From the NCBI GenBank assembly GCA_020543525.1, contig JAHYIO010000001.1, positions 3,224,001-3,288,000 of the forward strand: a stretch of DNA of 64,000 nucleotides, in the 5' to 3' direction. Source of the DNA: Coriolopsis trogii. Taxonomy: Eukaryota > Basidiomycota > Agaricomycetes > Polyporales > Polyporaceae. This document shows positions 11,701-23,526 of the stretch, in pieces. Numbering within the stretch: the stretch's first letter is position 1; each line of letters begins with the position of its first letter. The notes beneath the pieces are model-generated. The model made no database searches, was not told the DNA's origin, and was given only the letters and a program-made list of their open reading frames with translations. The position numbers and the translations under genes were made by a program.

Positions 11701-14562
11701 AACCTCGGACTCGCGTTCTGCGTCGCGGATAGCGGCTTGATTCTCAGCTTTGTCGCTCTTCAGCTGTTCTAGCTTTGCGCTCTTGTCATGAAGATCTTCA
11801 CGCAACTGTTTCAAGTCAGCTTCTGCCTGTTCTCGAGCAGCTTTTGCAGCTTCGGCCTTCTGGCGTAAAGCATCGCGCTCGCTCGTGGCCACGTCGATTT
11901 CCGCCTGCTTAGCGTTCATCTTCGCGGTCCAAGGCTGCAACTCCTTTTGCTTGATTTCAATCTGGTCATGGAAGACTTGGGTCTTGTCTATGGAAGGCAG
12001 ATATCAGGACAATGCGCCGTGCGAATAGGAAGCGCAAAGATGAAAGAACCTTTGAGACTGTCACGAATCTCTTCCAAGGCCTTCTCAGCTTGAGCGAGGT
12101 CGCGCTCGAGGCTCTCCACCTCATCTTTCTTCCGCTCCATCTTAGCCTCGCTGTCTTCAATCGTACGTGCTGCGGCATTCTTGGCATGCTCATCCTGTGC
12201 GACACAGATGTTGAGTGTGCTTCCATCTCTTTAGCAACGGAATGCAACTTACCTCGCTGAGGGCCTTCTTGAGTTTCTTGGCCTTGGTGTTGGCATGCTT
12301 CCGTTTCTCCTCAAGGCTGATTTGAGTCTTCTCTCGTGAAGCAAGGTCCTCCACAGCTGCAGCCGCTGCGCGCTTCACTTGCTGTAGTAGAAGTTGAGTA
12401 CCAGCCTGTGCGGCCAAAATCGGCCAACTCTCACCTCATACGCAGCGTTCCGCTCCTCGTAGTGCTGCTGCAACATCTCAAAATGTTCGATGTCATCACG
12501 GTTGCGGTCCCGCTCTGCCTTGAGTTCTTCCTCGCCTTCTTCCTGGAACATAGTCAGCAACAAAGAGCAGTGCTCGGCAAGAAATACATACAATTTTCTT
12601 CTCAAGCTCGGCTTCGTTGAGCAAACACTTCCAGATGTACCATTGCCACAGGCGCGAACGAGCACGAACGAGATCGTTGACCATCCTGAGATAGTCCTCC
12701 GCTTCCTTCTTCTTGGCCTCGAGCGCCTTGCGATCTTTGTCGACAATTCGAAGACGGTTGAGTTTCTCCTGACGCTCTTCAGTGAGCTTCTCCACCTCCG
12801 CAAGCAGCTCCTCAATGGGTGCCTTGTAGCCTGCGGTACCAATGATGTCCTCGAGGTATTCAAGCAAACCATCGTCGTTCTCATTGGCTGCCTTGGGTTT
12901 CATCTGAGCGATAGACTCGACTTCGCCCTGTGTTGCAGTGAGTATGAGAACACATGCTACGTCAAACCACCCGAACATACCTGCAGAATGAGGAAACGGT
13001 TGTGATCCAGGTCGATACCCCTTCCCTTGAGTAGGGTTTGTACCTCGCCGTAGTTACTCGAACGTCCGTTAATGAAGTACTTGCTCTTGTTGTCCTTATA
13101 GGCTGTACGCGTCACGACAAGATTGGAACCCGGGACCACTTCGAAGGCATTCGGACCAGGCTGAGGCGCAAAGCATATGAACATAGGTATAGTGGCAGAG
13201 GAAGCGAATACGTACAAGATCAATGATCTCGCGGAAATGCACCTCGACACTGCACTCACTGAGGTTGGGATACGCAGCTGAGTTGTGAATCAACTCTGAT
13301 AGCTTTCCTTGTCGCATCTTTGACGCACGGTACCCAAACACAAAGAGGAGGGCATCAATCGTGTTCGACTTCCCCGAACCGTTGGGGCCGACGATAGCAG
13401 AGAAGGACTAGTATATGGAATGAGTGTATTTGTGGAGACTGAGCGAAGGCTTGCTGACCTTATGGAAGGGCCCGATCTCCTGCCTCCCGGCGTAACTCTT
13501 GAAGTTGACGAGGACCATCTTGTGGATCACAAGGCGAGGCTTGGGACCCTCCGACTCTTCGGGAAGGGAAGGAGGAGCAGCCTGAGATGGCTTGCTACGA
13601 GTGGAAGAGAGTGGAGGATCCAGGAGGGAGTGTTCCTCCTCAAATGGTGACTGTGTTGCCTCGCGTGTCTCGTCGAGTACGGCCGCAGCAGCCTCTTCTT
13701 CGTCGTCTTCCTCATCTTGTTGCTCCTCCGGCTCGTCTTTTGCGGCATCTTGAGCAACAGAAGGGAGCTCCTCCTTTACCTGGGCTTCTTCAGCGTCCTC
13801 CTCTTCTGCGTCCTCTTTCACCTCCATCGCCTCCTCAGCCTGAGCCACTTCTTCCTTCACGGGTGTCATCTCCTTCTTGACTCTCCTCGAGGGTTTCGAC
13901 GGGCCGGCCTGTGGTGGCTCATCGTCCGAGTCGTCAATGACGTACACCACTTTCTCCTTCTTCGCCCCCCGCTTGCCCTTGGTCGGTGCAACTTTGGGCG
14001 GTGGCTTGAGTTCCTGTGGATTTCCACCCTCATCGAGCTCGTAGGGCTCAGTGTCGGACTCAATGACGATTGTAGAGACGCGTCGATTCGAGCGCGTGCC
14101 TCTCACCGAGGCCGACGCGACGGTCTTCCTTCTCGGCAGAGTAGCCTCAGAGGACTCGGTCTTCACCCCTGCGTTGGAACCACGCGTCTTCCGTGACGTC
14201 GAGGCTACCGGGGCTGCAGAGGCTCTGGACGGAGGCTTGCGCGTCCGGGATTTCGGTGCCTCTTCGAACTCGTCCTCCGATCCTTCCGTCTCTAAGGACG
14301 GACGCGACCTCTTTGCGGGCGGGGGAGTGGCTTCTTCATCTTCCTCCTGGACCTCCTCCAGAGACTTCCTGGACCGCGTCGAGGTGCGTGCTTTGGTAGG
14401 CGCGGGTTGTGCTGAAGCTGATCTGCGGGTTCGGGGTGCGGCTTTGACCTCTTCGGGCTGTTCGTCGACGTCTTCTAGGGGTCCGTTGCGTTTGCGCTTC
14501 ACGGTTGGTGCCGCTGGTTCAATTGACGCAGCGCGCGACCGAGATGACCGCCGTGGTGGCAT
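8782..14562 (-). CDS. SMC4: Condensin ATPase subunit SMC4
   Basis: This is a structural-maintenance-of-chromosomes ATPase, the partner of SMC2 in condensin, which compacts mitotic chromosomes. It has 1610 residues in 19 exons: 14562-13459, 13407-13216, 13160-12981, 12927-12592, 12542-12435, 12381-12253, 12194-12050, 11987-11704, 11648-11490, 11438-10762, 10709-10205, 10143-10034, 9986-9751, 9718-9483, 9431-9297, 9244-9200, 9145-9024, 8964-8900 and 8846-8782. The SMC4-type start of the head, RLVIHKMVLVNFKSYAG, precedes Walker A GPNGSGKS (about 375-382). A long coiled coil surrounds the hinge, which begins near residue 880 (GTIPDKYDVAV, later GTMSGGG). The coil returns to the ABC signature LSGGEK (about 1507-1512) and Walker B FMDEIDAALD. 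The first 340 residues are a charged, Pro/Ser/Glu-rich disordered tail. The intron at 10144-10204 has a GC donor. Confidence 0.96.
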
Positions 14563-14826
14563 CGTTGGTCGTGAGTCTCGAGAAAGGGTTGTTAAGCGGA
14601 GTGAGAGTGTCGGTCAAGGTGGTGAACCGAACTTGTCGTCCACAACGCGTCGCGTGTGTCATGCACGTGACACGCGTGTCTAGTGAAGCTCCCCCTTGGA
14701 ACTTCTCGAGCACCTCACAGCTCGAGCTCAAGTATCAAGCTAACAAGGTTATGGATACAGATTGCGACGAACTGATGGATACATCTAAAGAACCTCGAAC
14801 ATAGAACTTCGACGCTAACGTTGGCG

Positions 14827-16727
14827 TCACCAATCCTCCCATCCAGCGTCGAGACCCTCGGTAACACGCCACAATTGTTCCCCTAACCATGTCTTCAACC
14901 TGGCCTCGTCCTGCTCTTCAGCTCTTTCTTCAAGAATCTTCATGTCTCCCTGTCCCCACAAAGACAACACCGACCAGCCGACCACTAGCATACCTGGAGG
15001 TCGCTGTTCCCCAACGCTTTCTAGTGCCGCTTGAATGTCTCGGAGGGTTGAGCAGATGACACGTTGATCTGGCATGGATGCGCGTTCAATCAGGGCAATA
15101 GGCGTGCAGGCGGGAAAGGCCGGGCCATTCCGACGACTTGCAGCCTCTCCCTCAGACTGAAGGGTCTCCAGGACCTGCGGAAGGCGAGCTACACCCATCA
15201 AGATGACGAGGGTGCGGGAGCGTTCATAACCCGCAAGTTTGACTTCCTTGCCTGCTCGGCCAACGCCCGTGCACACTATGAAGGACTCGGCCGCTCCTCG
15301 TTGCGTGACGGGAATGCCAGCAAACGTCGGTCCGGCAAGAACTGAGCTAACGCCGGGGACAACAACAGGCTCGAACCCATGTGCACGGAAGTAGAGCACT
15401 TCCTCCCCGGCCCGACCATAGACAGTCGGATCACCTTGTTTGAGCTTTGTGCATTGTCAACAATGCGGATAGTCTCCGAAGAGAACAGAAAACTCACTCG
15501 TACGACAGTCAGACCACGTCGGGCAGCCTCGACGGCAGCTTCCATAAGCTCATTCTGCGCGCCGTCTGCGTTTCCTGGGAACTTCCTGGCAATCTTGACC
15601 TCAACTCCGGGAGGGATCAACGCGAGCACTGCGTCCGGTACGAGCTTGTCCGATAAGACGAGTTGAGCGTGCTTCGTTAGTGCGGCATGGGTCGCAACGG
15701 TCAAGAGAGATGGATGTCCTGGACCAGAGCCAACGAGGTATATCTTGCCTTCCTTTGGAGGAGAGAGAGAAAGCTCGTGAACGGCAGTACTGGCACTGTT
15801 ATTAGAAGAAGTGTCGTTGAGGGTGGGTGGGAGACTCCGAAGACCGTCACATCCGTCAAGTACAGCCGCCATATCATCCTCCGTCAACCTCGCAAGCCGT
15901 CGCATTGGCCAGTACTCGCTAATTTGCGCTACCCACTTCATCCGTCTCCGTGCCTGTTCCCTGGCGTCCTCGTCCAATTTCCGTTGTGGCACAGGTGAGT
16001 TCGGAGTCACAGGAATGCTGTCCTCGTTGAGCTCCTCTTCTTCCGCCACCTCCTCCGGTCGACCTGACGCCTTCGCAAGAGCCCTCAGTCTCCCAAGCTT
16101 TTCTACTGCTCCACCGACGTCCTTCGGTAGGCTGGCAACGATGTCACGTCGAATGCGACCAGCCAGTCGGCACCCGTGCCCATTGGTCGTCACGCCAATC
16201 TGAAGTGGGGAGCTATGGCCGCTCTCTGGATCAGAGAAGCGATGTGTCGACATGAATGTGAAATCGCAGAGCTCCGGCATATCCGCGACGGTCGTGGGGA
16301 TCTCTCGATGGCGACAGAGTCTTGCAAGGTACTCTGCAGAATCATGAGGGCGCCGATACCCGTTCGGGCCTACGAGTGTGTCGGTAACACATACAAGATG
16401 CACCTTATCTGGCAGAGTGAATATGAAAGAGTCGATGGCCTTCGCGTCGCGCCAGAAGTCCTCGGCACCAGCGGCCGTGCAGGGAAGGGCGTCGAGGTCA
16501 TGGAGAGCAAGTTGGCCTTGTCGAGCTCGCCATTGCAGTTCTTCGCATGCGGCTTCTACTCCTCCTTTCGCCAAGACAATGACTGTCGCATCGGCTTCTA
16601 GAGCTGCGAATGCACGAGAGGCGGCTAGGGTGTTGCCGCCAATGATGAGGATAGTTTTCTTGACAGGTCGGAACGCTAGGAGGAGAGAGCCTCCTGGGAT
16701 GGGTGTTGGAAAAGCGTCAATGGCCAT
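14827..16727 (-). CDS. Siroheme biosynthesis protein: Met8-like NAD-binding domain fused to uroporphyrinogen-III C-methyltransferase
   Basis: The C-terminal domain methylates uroporphyrinogen III with S-adenosylmethionine to give precorrin-2, the branch point to siroheme, the cofactor of sulfite and nitrite reductases. There are two exons, 16727-15498 and 15444-14827, encoding 615 residues. The methyltransferase starts near residue 327 with KIYLVGSGPGHPSLL (SAM-binding GxGPG). It continues through SDKLV and, across the intron, VVR-LKQGDPTVYGR, then PVVVPGVSS and GIPVTQRG. The N-terminal part has a Rossmann-like start, TILIIGGNTLAASRAFAALE, and the PTTVADMPELCDFTFMS block of precorrin-2 dehydrogenase/ferrochelatase (Met8/CysG-N). 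Overall length is close to that of yeast Met1. Whether the N-terminal domain still has dehydrogenase and chelatase activity cannot be read from sequence. It is divergent from SRP14, with about 250 bases of shared promoter. Confidence 0.88.
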
Positions 16728-16975
16728 CGAGGAGAACGAGGAGGATGGAGTCTGGGACAGAGGGATGTAAAACTGTTCTGTGCGCCATGGTCGAGGTCAA
16801 GCTCGAAGTTTACCGCACTCGCGCGCAAGGATGAGCAATCCAAAGCTAATCCCGGTCTGCTCTTCTGAGTCTCGGCCACACGATGGCTTTGGCGCCCGTG
16901 TCACCGGTCCGGGTCACGGGAAAGTCACAGGCTGGTCACGTACTCCGGCGCGCTTGCGAACTTGACCAGCTTCCA

Positions 16976-17634
16976 ATGCAGCTGGTCGATAGCGAGACAG
17001 TGAGTCCCCGTATTGCATCCTATGGCCAATCAACCTCAGATTTATCCCTTCGCTAGTTTTTGAAGCAAGTGTCGACCCTGTTTGAGTCGAGCTCCAAGTC
17101 TGGGTCGATATGGCTCACGCATAAGCGATGTGCGTGTATTCACCCAGGCTGTTTCTCCAGCCTGTTCCGACCCACTCGCAGTGCTACATGAGGGCGGCGA
17201 TGCCCACATGAAATCTGAAGATGACAGCGGCAAAGAATTTCCATGTCTTGTTCGCGTCACCGATGGCAAGGAGGCAAAGTACTCTACAATTGTGAGTAGA
17301 TTTCATTTGTCCCATATTGTCCCATCCCATCCATGTCTCGTCTTCCTAGGTCCAGCCCGCAGACCTTGAAGAGTTCCATGCTGCATACGGAACCATCCTA
17401 AAATCGTCGATGGGTACGCTGCGAAAGCGGGACAAGAAGAGGGAAAAGCAACGAGCGGAAGACGCTGCGCGCAAGAAGCGTCGACTCCAAGAGGAGATTG
17501 CTGTGGATGGCCCCAAACGTGGTGCAGGTCGGAGAAAACGACAGAGGAAGATGAAAGCTGCGCTGAAGCTGGAGGAGTCTAAGAAGAGGGCTCAGGAGAG
17601 GGAGGAGGCCAAGGCGCGAACGAAGTCGTCATGA
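16976..17634 (+). CDS. SRP14: Signal recognition particle subunit SRP14
   Basis: This small RNA-binding protein of the SRP Alu domain slows translation while ribosomes carrying signal peptides dock at the ER. It has 163 residues in four exons: 16976-16999 (24 bases), 17057-17129, 17182-17291 and 17350-17634. The protein starts MQLVDSET and continues FLKQVSTLFESS, the normal SRP14 N-terminus. CLVRVTDGKEAKYST and DLEEFHAAYGTILKSSM are the conserved core. The Lys/Arg-rich tail MGTLRKRDKKREKQRAED with GPKRGAGRRKRQRK is the long basic C-terminal extension found in fungal SRP14. All junctions keep frame. The tiny first exon is supported by the in-frame join to FLKQ. Confidence 0.94.
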
Positions 17635-17858
17635 AGACTTTGGTCTGTGCTCCCCTAGACATGTTGTATCACCACGTCTATGCTATTCACTCCGCATGTT
17701 CGGTGTTTGTTTTTGGAGTTTATGCGTGGGCGACAGAGGTCGTACGCATCGGATTCAGAACATGATCCGAATCGTCAGATCTATACCTTCTATTGGGCGC
17801 CTATGTAATGAGACGTCCTGCCTCCGCGTTCCATTCGTCTTGAGCTCATTCACCCCCC

Positions 17859-20800
17859 ATGCCTGTTGTCTCGGCCCCTCCGATTGCCCCCATCGAGCCT
17901 GACCTGTTTGACGATGATGATGAAGGCTGGCAAGACATGCCCGTCGTCCGCAATGACGACGACGTCGCTCTCGGACTAGACGAAGAGGACCAGAAGAAGT
18001 ACCGTTATGTCCCTCCCGCCAAGAAGGATGCGTCTGCGCCCAGCGGTGCGGGGAACGCTACGGGGGCTCTGTTGGATGTCGACTACAAGGGTAACGAGTG
18101 GCGGACGAGGGCAGACCAGAACGAAAGCGAGTACACTCGGCTTCGAATCAACGAGGAGGACGAGTCGGATGAGGTCCATCTACGCACGCGGTACCTCTTC
18201 GATGAGGACAAGGCCATGACTCCACTCAGTCAAATGCAGCAGACGAAGGACATGCTCACCGAGGCGCAGCGGATCGCATACGTTGGCCTCTGTCACCTCA
18301 CAACTAAGGAGATGGTCGACCAGCTGAAGCGGGTGAACCGGAAGGAGCTGAAGAAGGCGATCCAAAATATGGAGTTGTGGGCACTGAAGATCATGGGTCG
18401 ACTGTATTATCATATGGAGCTTGCTACTGAAGGTGAAGTGTCCTGACCATTTCCCCACTCGCCCGGTATGGGCCTCACACTGAACAAGCCCGTTAGAGCA
18501 GAAGATGATAGAAAGTCTTGGACAGCATGGGATCGATGCAAAGGATCTCGTTCCTCCTCTCATGACCACTCACACCGTCGCCAATCCCGAATATGACCCC
18601 ACAGAGGCTCGACGACAGGCCGAAATTCGTGAAGAGGAGGCTGCAAAGGAATCTGCAGACATATCCGAGAATGACACTACTACACCTCCCTCAACACCAC
18701 CACCAGCATACTCCTCGACCGTTCCTCCGGTTCCTTCTAAGCCTCAGCAGACGACAGCCAAGATCCTCGAGGACACGGCTGCACCTGCGATGCCTGGCGT
18801 CAGTACCCATCTCTCCCCTGCCGACAAAGACGTTACGCTTGATATTAGGTGGACCGTACTTTGCGACCTCTTTCTCGTTCTGATCGCGGACAGTGTATAC
18901 GATGCACGGTCTCGAGTACTCTTGGAGAGCGTCGCCCTCAAGCTTGGGTTGGGCTGGCTAGATGTCGTGAAGTTTGAGCGTCGGGTCACGGAGGCACTGG
19001 AAATTCAGGAAGGTGTCGAGAGACTCAAACAGGACGAGTCCATCAAGGACGTCCAGAAGAACTCCAAGAGGCGGCGATACATGATGCTCGGATTGGCCAC
19101 TGTCGGTAAGTATGCTAATGTGGGTACGCGAACACGAACTAAAGCGAGTGTTCAGGCGGAGGACTCGTCATTGGCCTGTCAGCCGGTCTTTTGGCACCTG
19201 CGATTGGTGCGGGCCTTGGCACTGCTTTCGCCACCATCGGTCTATCAGGAACAACGGGCTTCCTTGCTGGCACAGGTGGTGCAGCAGTGATCACGACAGG
19301 AGGCGTCTTGACCGGTTCTGGTATTGCTGCTCGAGGTATGGCGAGGAGGACTGAGTATGTGCGTACGTTCGACATTCTGCCCTTGCACAACCACAAGCGG
19401 GTGAACGCGATCGTTACCGTATCTGGGTACGTTGCTAATCTTCCGTCTGATACGACTATGGCTAACATTCAAGTATAGCTTTTTGACTGGCCCCCTCGAT
19501 GACGTTCGTCTGCCATTCAGTGTTCTTGACCCAGTGGTTGGGGACGTCTTCAGCGTGCTATGGGAGCCTGAGATGATCCGAGAAACGGGGAGCGCACTGA
19601 AGATTCTGACGTCGGAGGTGCTGTCTCAGCTCGCACAGACGGCCCTCCAGGCAACTGTCATGACAGCCCTCATGTCCGCGCTCCAATGGCCTATAAGTCA
19701 GTTATTTGGTATCCGCTGATCCTTTGGTCACCGAAGCTAACTACGCTCAATTCAGTCTTGACAAAGCTGGGCTATCTGATCGACAATCCATGGTCCAACG
19801 CCCTCGATCGCGCCAAGTCAGCAGGCAGCGTCCTCGCGGACGTCCTGCTGCAGAGATCTCTCGGAGTGCGCCCCATCACCCTCATCGGATTCTCTTTGGG
19901 CGCTCGGGTGATTTTCTATGCGCTAGTCGACCTTGCGAAGAAAGGCGCGTACGGCATTGTCCAAGACGTCTTCCTCCTTGGTGCTACTGTCACAGCTCCC
20001 TTGAGCACATGGCTTGAGGTGCGCTCGGTAGTCTCCGGCCGGTTCGTGAATGGGTACGCACGGAACGATTGGGTCCTCAATTACTTGTTCCGCGCCACAA
20101 GTGGTGGTTTGAACACCGTCGCGGGGTTGCGTCCTGTGCAAAACGTTCCGGGGCTCGAGAACGTGGACGTCACAGACAAGATAGCGGGCCACATGAGCTA
20201 TAGGACCTTCATGCCGCTGATTTTGGATCAGCTCGGCTTCCCCGTATCCGCTGACTACTTTGACGAGCCAGAGGTGCGCCATTAACACATGCATAGTCAG
20301 ATTGGCATTGCCTAAACGAAGCCATATGTATAGGAGCCCGATTTTGAAGGCGAGCGGGTGGTCATTCGCGAGGGAGAGGAGAAGGAGAAGAAGGGTTGGT
20401 TCAGGCGGAAGAAGAAATCGTCGACTTCGTCCCAACCTGTCTCCCGGCCACCGTCTGTGTCGACATTCGCCGCTGTTAAGCGAACGTCAACCGAGGCTAC
20501 TACTGTGGACGATGATGACCTACCACCAAGAGAAGGTGCAACGACTCCAACGCCCTATCAAGCGCAGACTAAGCCTCCTCCGAAGTCCCCGACGGCCGTA
20601 CAACATGACGATGGCGACCTTGGTGCGTCAGAGCTGCCTGTACACGCCGGTTTCGACTTTGCCGCAATTAAGGAAGCGCTTGGAAAGTCGGACGTGAAAC
20701 CGGAGGACGTTCAGATTCCCCAGCCTTCCCGTTTCGCAGCGCCATCCATACCACCGCCCACTCTACGGACAGAATCTGCTCCTCCGCCACTTGTGGAGTC

Positions 20801-21383
20801 GAGTACTGCTACACCGAGGGCAAGACCTTCCCTTGATCTTCCGCCGGTCTCACGGGATGATGAGCCAATAGCGGGGCCAAGCTCAGCACCTCGTGCTGAC
20901 CTGTCTGCGACGCTATCAAGATCTCTCTCGCTCAACAATATGTCGGATGCGGAGGAAGCCGACATGACATCATTCCCTAGCACTTCCGCCTCGTTTGCTT
21001 CGCGGCCGCCCGCTCTCTCGTTTGGTGGCAGTGACGGGTCCATCTGGCCATCCCGTGACCTTGATCCGACCCCAACGTTTGGAGGGTTTGGCGGCGACGA
21101 CCGACCACTTTCGAACTTCAGCGCGATGCAATCGACAGACCTACTGGCAAATCCGTTTGCGCCAAAGGGACTCCGTTCGGGACCGCTACCGACTCCGCCA
21201 GATCATCCGTTCGCTTCTGGAGGAGCTCCGGCGCTATCTTTTGGAGGGGTGGACGGTTCGATATCGTTCTCTCCTGCGAGCATGACGCCAGCCGCGCGAA
21301 GTGCGTGGGACGTCGGAAACCCATACGGGAGCGGTAAGAAGGCTTCGTCGAGCACGCTTGACCTGAACCCGTGGCAGAGTTAA
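17859..21383 (+). CDS. TMCO4/DUF726-family membrane-associated alpha/beta hydrolase (yeast Mil1-like) with long disordered tail
   Basis: This protein has 1079 residues in six exons: 17859-18432, 18497-19105, 19156-19426, 19479-19696, 19756-20273 and 20334-21383. An acidic N-terminal region (DDDDEGWQDMPVV) is followed by helical sequence. A Gly/Ala-rich hydrophobic stretch, LVIGLSAGLLAPAIGAGLGT to about residue 460, looks like membrane spans. The hydrolase core then shows the nucleophile elbow GFSLGA (Ser604) after TLI, plus FLLGATVTAP, typical of DUF726. Yeast Mil1, in this family as I recall, is linked to the AP-1 clathrin adaptor. The last exon is a 350-residue low-complexity tail with a basic WFRRKKK patch, an NPF motif (LLANPFAPKG), repeated LSFGG-DGSI units and a C-terminal LNPWQS, features common in trafficking proteins. 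Substrate and lipase activity are unknown. Confidence 0.87.
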
Positions 21384-22498
21384 GGGACTTGCCCTGCTCC
21401 TCTCGCCTGGTTCGTCGGTAGCGGTAGCCACTTTTGATCTTTTGCCTATTTCCTTCTACCCCACACGATCTGCACGACTATTACATACACTCATGGCCAC
21501 CCGGTGATGCTGGGTGGATACGGCATCGTGCACGTCGGCGGTGTTCTGTCCCCCTTCTCACCTCAGGATATAGGATCGATTAGACTAGTAATCAGGGATG
21601 CACAGATTTTGAGCGCAAAGAGCATACTTGGACAAAGTGGCCCTGCGGGGAACACACTATGATCTTGATAACGCATGCCTTCCTGGGTTGCGGCAGCGTC
21701 AGGTGAGGAAGCTACGGCGACGAATATAGACCTTGGTCTCGACCACGGTTGAGCTGCCTGCAGGTTACTGACCTCCTCCGACCTATATAGGCCCGTGACT
21801 CGACCGACTTTGACAACCCTGACCGTTCTCTCCACCTTGGAAAGCCAAAAGTCTGGTCAGAGGAAGAGGTGGCGACCTCTGGTGCAAGCAGTGCAGAGTG
21901 GCTCCGGCCCGTGTTCCTGTCTAGTTGCCATATGAGGCGAGTGGCTCTCTTGCCGATTGGCCTGCAGCCCCAACCCCGGAAGGCTGCCTCTCACCCCGCG
22001 CAGCCCCGTGTCCCTGCGCTCTGACAAGTTCCGCCATGTTCGAAGGTCGCGCGAACATAGCCTTTTGTGCGCATCAAAGCAGTGGTTGCACGTTGTCGCC
22101 ATTCGCAGCTTAGCCCCGGACGGAACGCGACCGGTGGGAGTAGTTCAGCAGAAGACCCCAGATCGCGAATCTGCAGGCATTCGTGCAGGTGGAGTGCGGT
22201 GGCAACAGATCCTGTTGGACGCTCATGATTTCACGGTTCCATCCAGCTCTGCTACAAATTTCGTGTGTATAAAACATGCAGCCGCTGGGTAAGCAGCCTC
22301 TCTGACAGCGTAGCCACAATTATCAGTCCTACGCTTCTCCTCGTCGTCGCCGCCTCTCACCACCGTGCCCCGCGCACCGTTGTGTGGCAGCCCACAGTAC
22401 CTTGTGCTATCGTCCTTGTCCTCTGACCATCTCATTCCTCAGACTCAGGGCAGTAACCCAATCCTACTACGCACCGCCAGACAACGCCAGACGCCGCC
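21384..22498. other. Intergenic region with promoter of the next gene
   Basis: About 1.1 kb lie between two plus-strand genes. I see no coding sequence here. The 3' third holds a TATA-like box at 22268-22274 followed by a strongly CT-rich stretch (about 22330-22440), the usual appearance of a basidiomycete core promoter and leader. Confidence 0.55.
22268..22274 (+). promoter_or_regulatory. TATA box for the gene at 22499
   Basis: The sequence TATAAAA lies about 225 bases upstream of the ATG and is followed by a CT-rich leader. Position and context fit a core promoter; transcription start is not known. Confidence 0.45.
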
Positions 22499-23299
22499 AT
22501 GACCCACACCGTCTCGCGCCACCCCCGCCCCCATCCCATCTTGAAGCGCGACTCGTCTCCGTTCAAGAGCTCCGTGCTCCCCTTCTGCTCTTCAAATCGC
22601 GGGCCACTCTTCTCCCCCCATGTCCATTTCCCGCCTACTCCCCGCATAGCCGCCACATACCCCGCGCACTCGCCGACCACGTACGACCGCAAGCCGATCG
22701 TGGTCTCTCCGTGTGTTGTGCAGCTCCCCCGCCGTGGCGAGCGGGAGCTCTCCTCTCCACCCGTAGACGCTGACTGCGAGCCCCGCGGACGCAGTCGTAG
22801 TCGTGAACGGAAGAGGAACCGCGATCGCGACAACGGACATGTCAAGGGTAGCTATTTCCACCCTCGCGCATACGAGGCATGCAAGCCCGAAGTCCCAAAT
22901 ACCCCCTCCCCCGCGTTCGAGCACCCCGCGATGCCGCCGCTCATCCAGGACCTCTCACCCTCGGACGAGTCCGACGACAGCATCACGACCCCTCCTGGCG
23001 CGGCACCGCACTCTTCCGCCTCTTCCGCCTCGATGCCGTCCGATCTCACATCGAGGATGTCGCTGCACCTTCCGCACGTGCAGAAGGCACGACTCAACCC
23101 TGCCCCCTCCGGCGTCTCCTTTGCCGAGTTCAGCGATTCGGACTCTTCCCCGCTCGCGTCCCTCCCACCTCCCCCTCGGCCGACTCATCGTCACAGACGC
23201 CGTCCAGAACTCATGCGGGAAGAGCGCCATGTGAACGGAAAGGGTGGTACGGGTGTGTTCTCGCCCGATCTGGACGAGGGCTGTTTGGGAGGCTTCTAG
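22499..23299 (+). CDS. Conserved basidiomycete protein of unknown function, Pro/Ser-rich, single exon
   Basis: This intronless frame encodes 266 residues; it is one of only two genes in the window without introns, the other being a tRNA-scale feature aside. I do not know its function. It contains a Cys/Pro-rich block LPFCSSNRGPLFSPHVHFPP (about residues 27-46), which I recall as a recurrent motif in uncharacterised Agaricomycete proteins. An Arg/Ser patch (RGRSRSRERKRNRDRD, about 98-113) could be a nuclear or RNA-associated signal. An acidic segment LIQDLSPSDESDD follows. Most of the chain looks disordered. No signal peptide or membrane span is visible. The start is the first ATG after the CT-rich leader. 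Codon use and the upstream TATA box support a real gene. Confidence 0.75.
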   Translation: MTHTVSRHPRPHPILKRDSSPFKSSVLPFCSSNRGPLFSPHVHFPPTPRIAATYPAHSPTTYDRKPIVVSPCVVQLPRRGERELSSPPVDADCEPRGRSRSRERKRNRDRDNGHVKGSYFHPRAYEACKPEVPNTPSPAFEHPAMPPLIQDLSPSDESDDSITTPPGAAPHSSASSASMPSDLTSRMSLHLPHVQKARLNPAPSGVSFAEFSDSDSSPLASLPPPPRPTHRHRRRPELMREERHVNGKGGTGVFSPDLDEGCLGGF

Positions 23300-23526
23300 C
23301 CCTCCTCGGGACGTGGATAACTCGAGGAGACGGGCCTTCTATCCTTTTCCCTGTCCCGATCTACCCTGTCCCGTCTATACCGATGTCTCTGGCATCGAGT
23401 GCATACCACCAGTACACTCTTATACCACGGACCGTCGTTGCTATATCCCAGGAATGAGGCGGGGAACACGGTGACATACGGTTTCCTGTAGCATAGTCAG
23501 CTTTTTGTCAGCGCGAGAGGGGGTCT

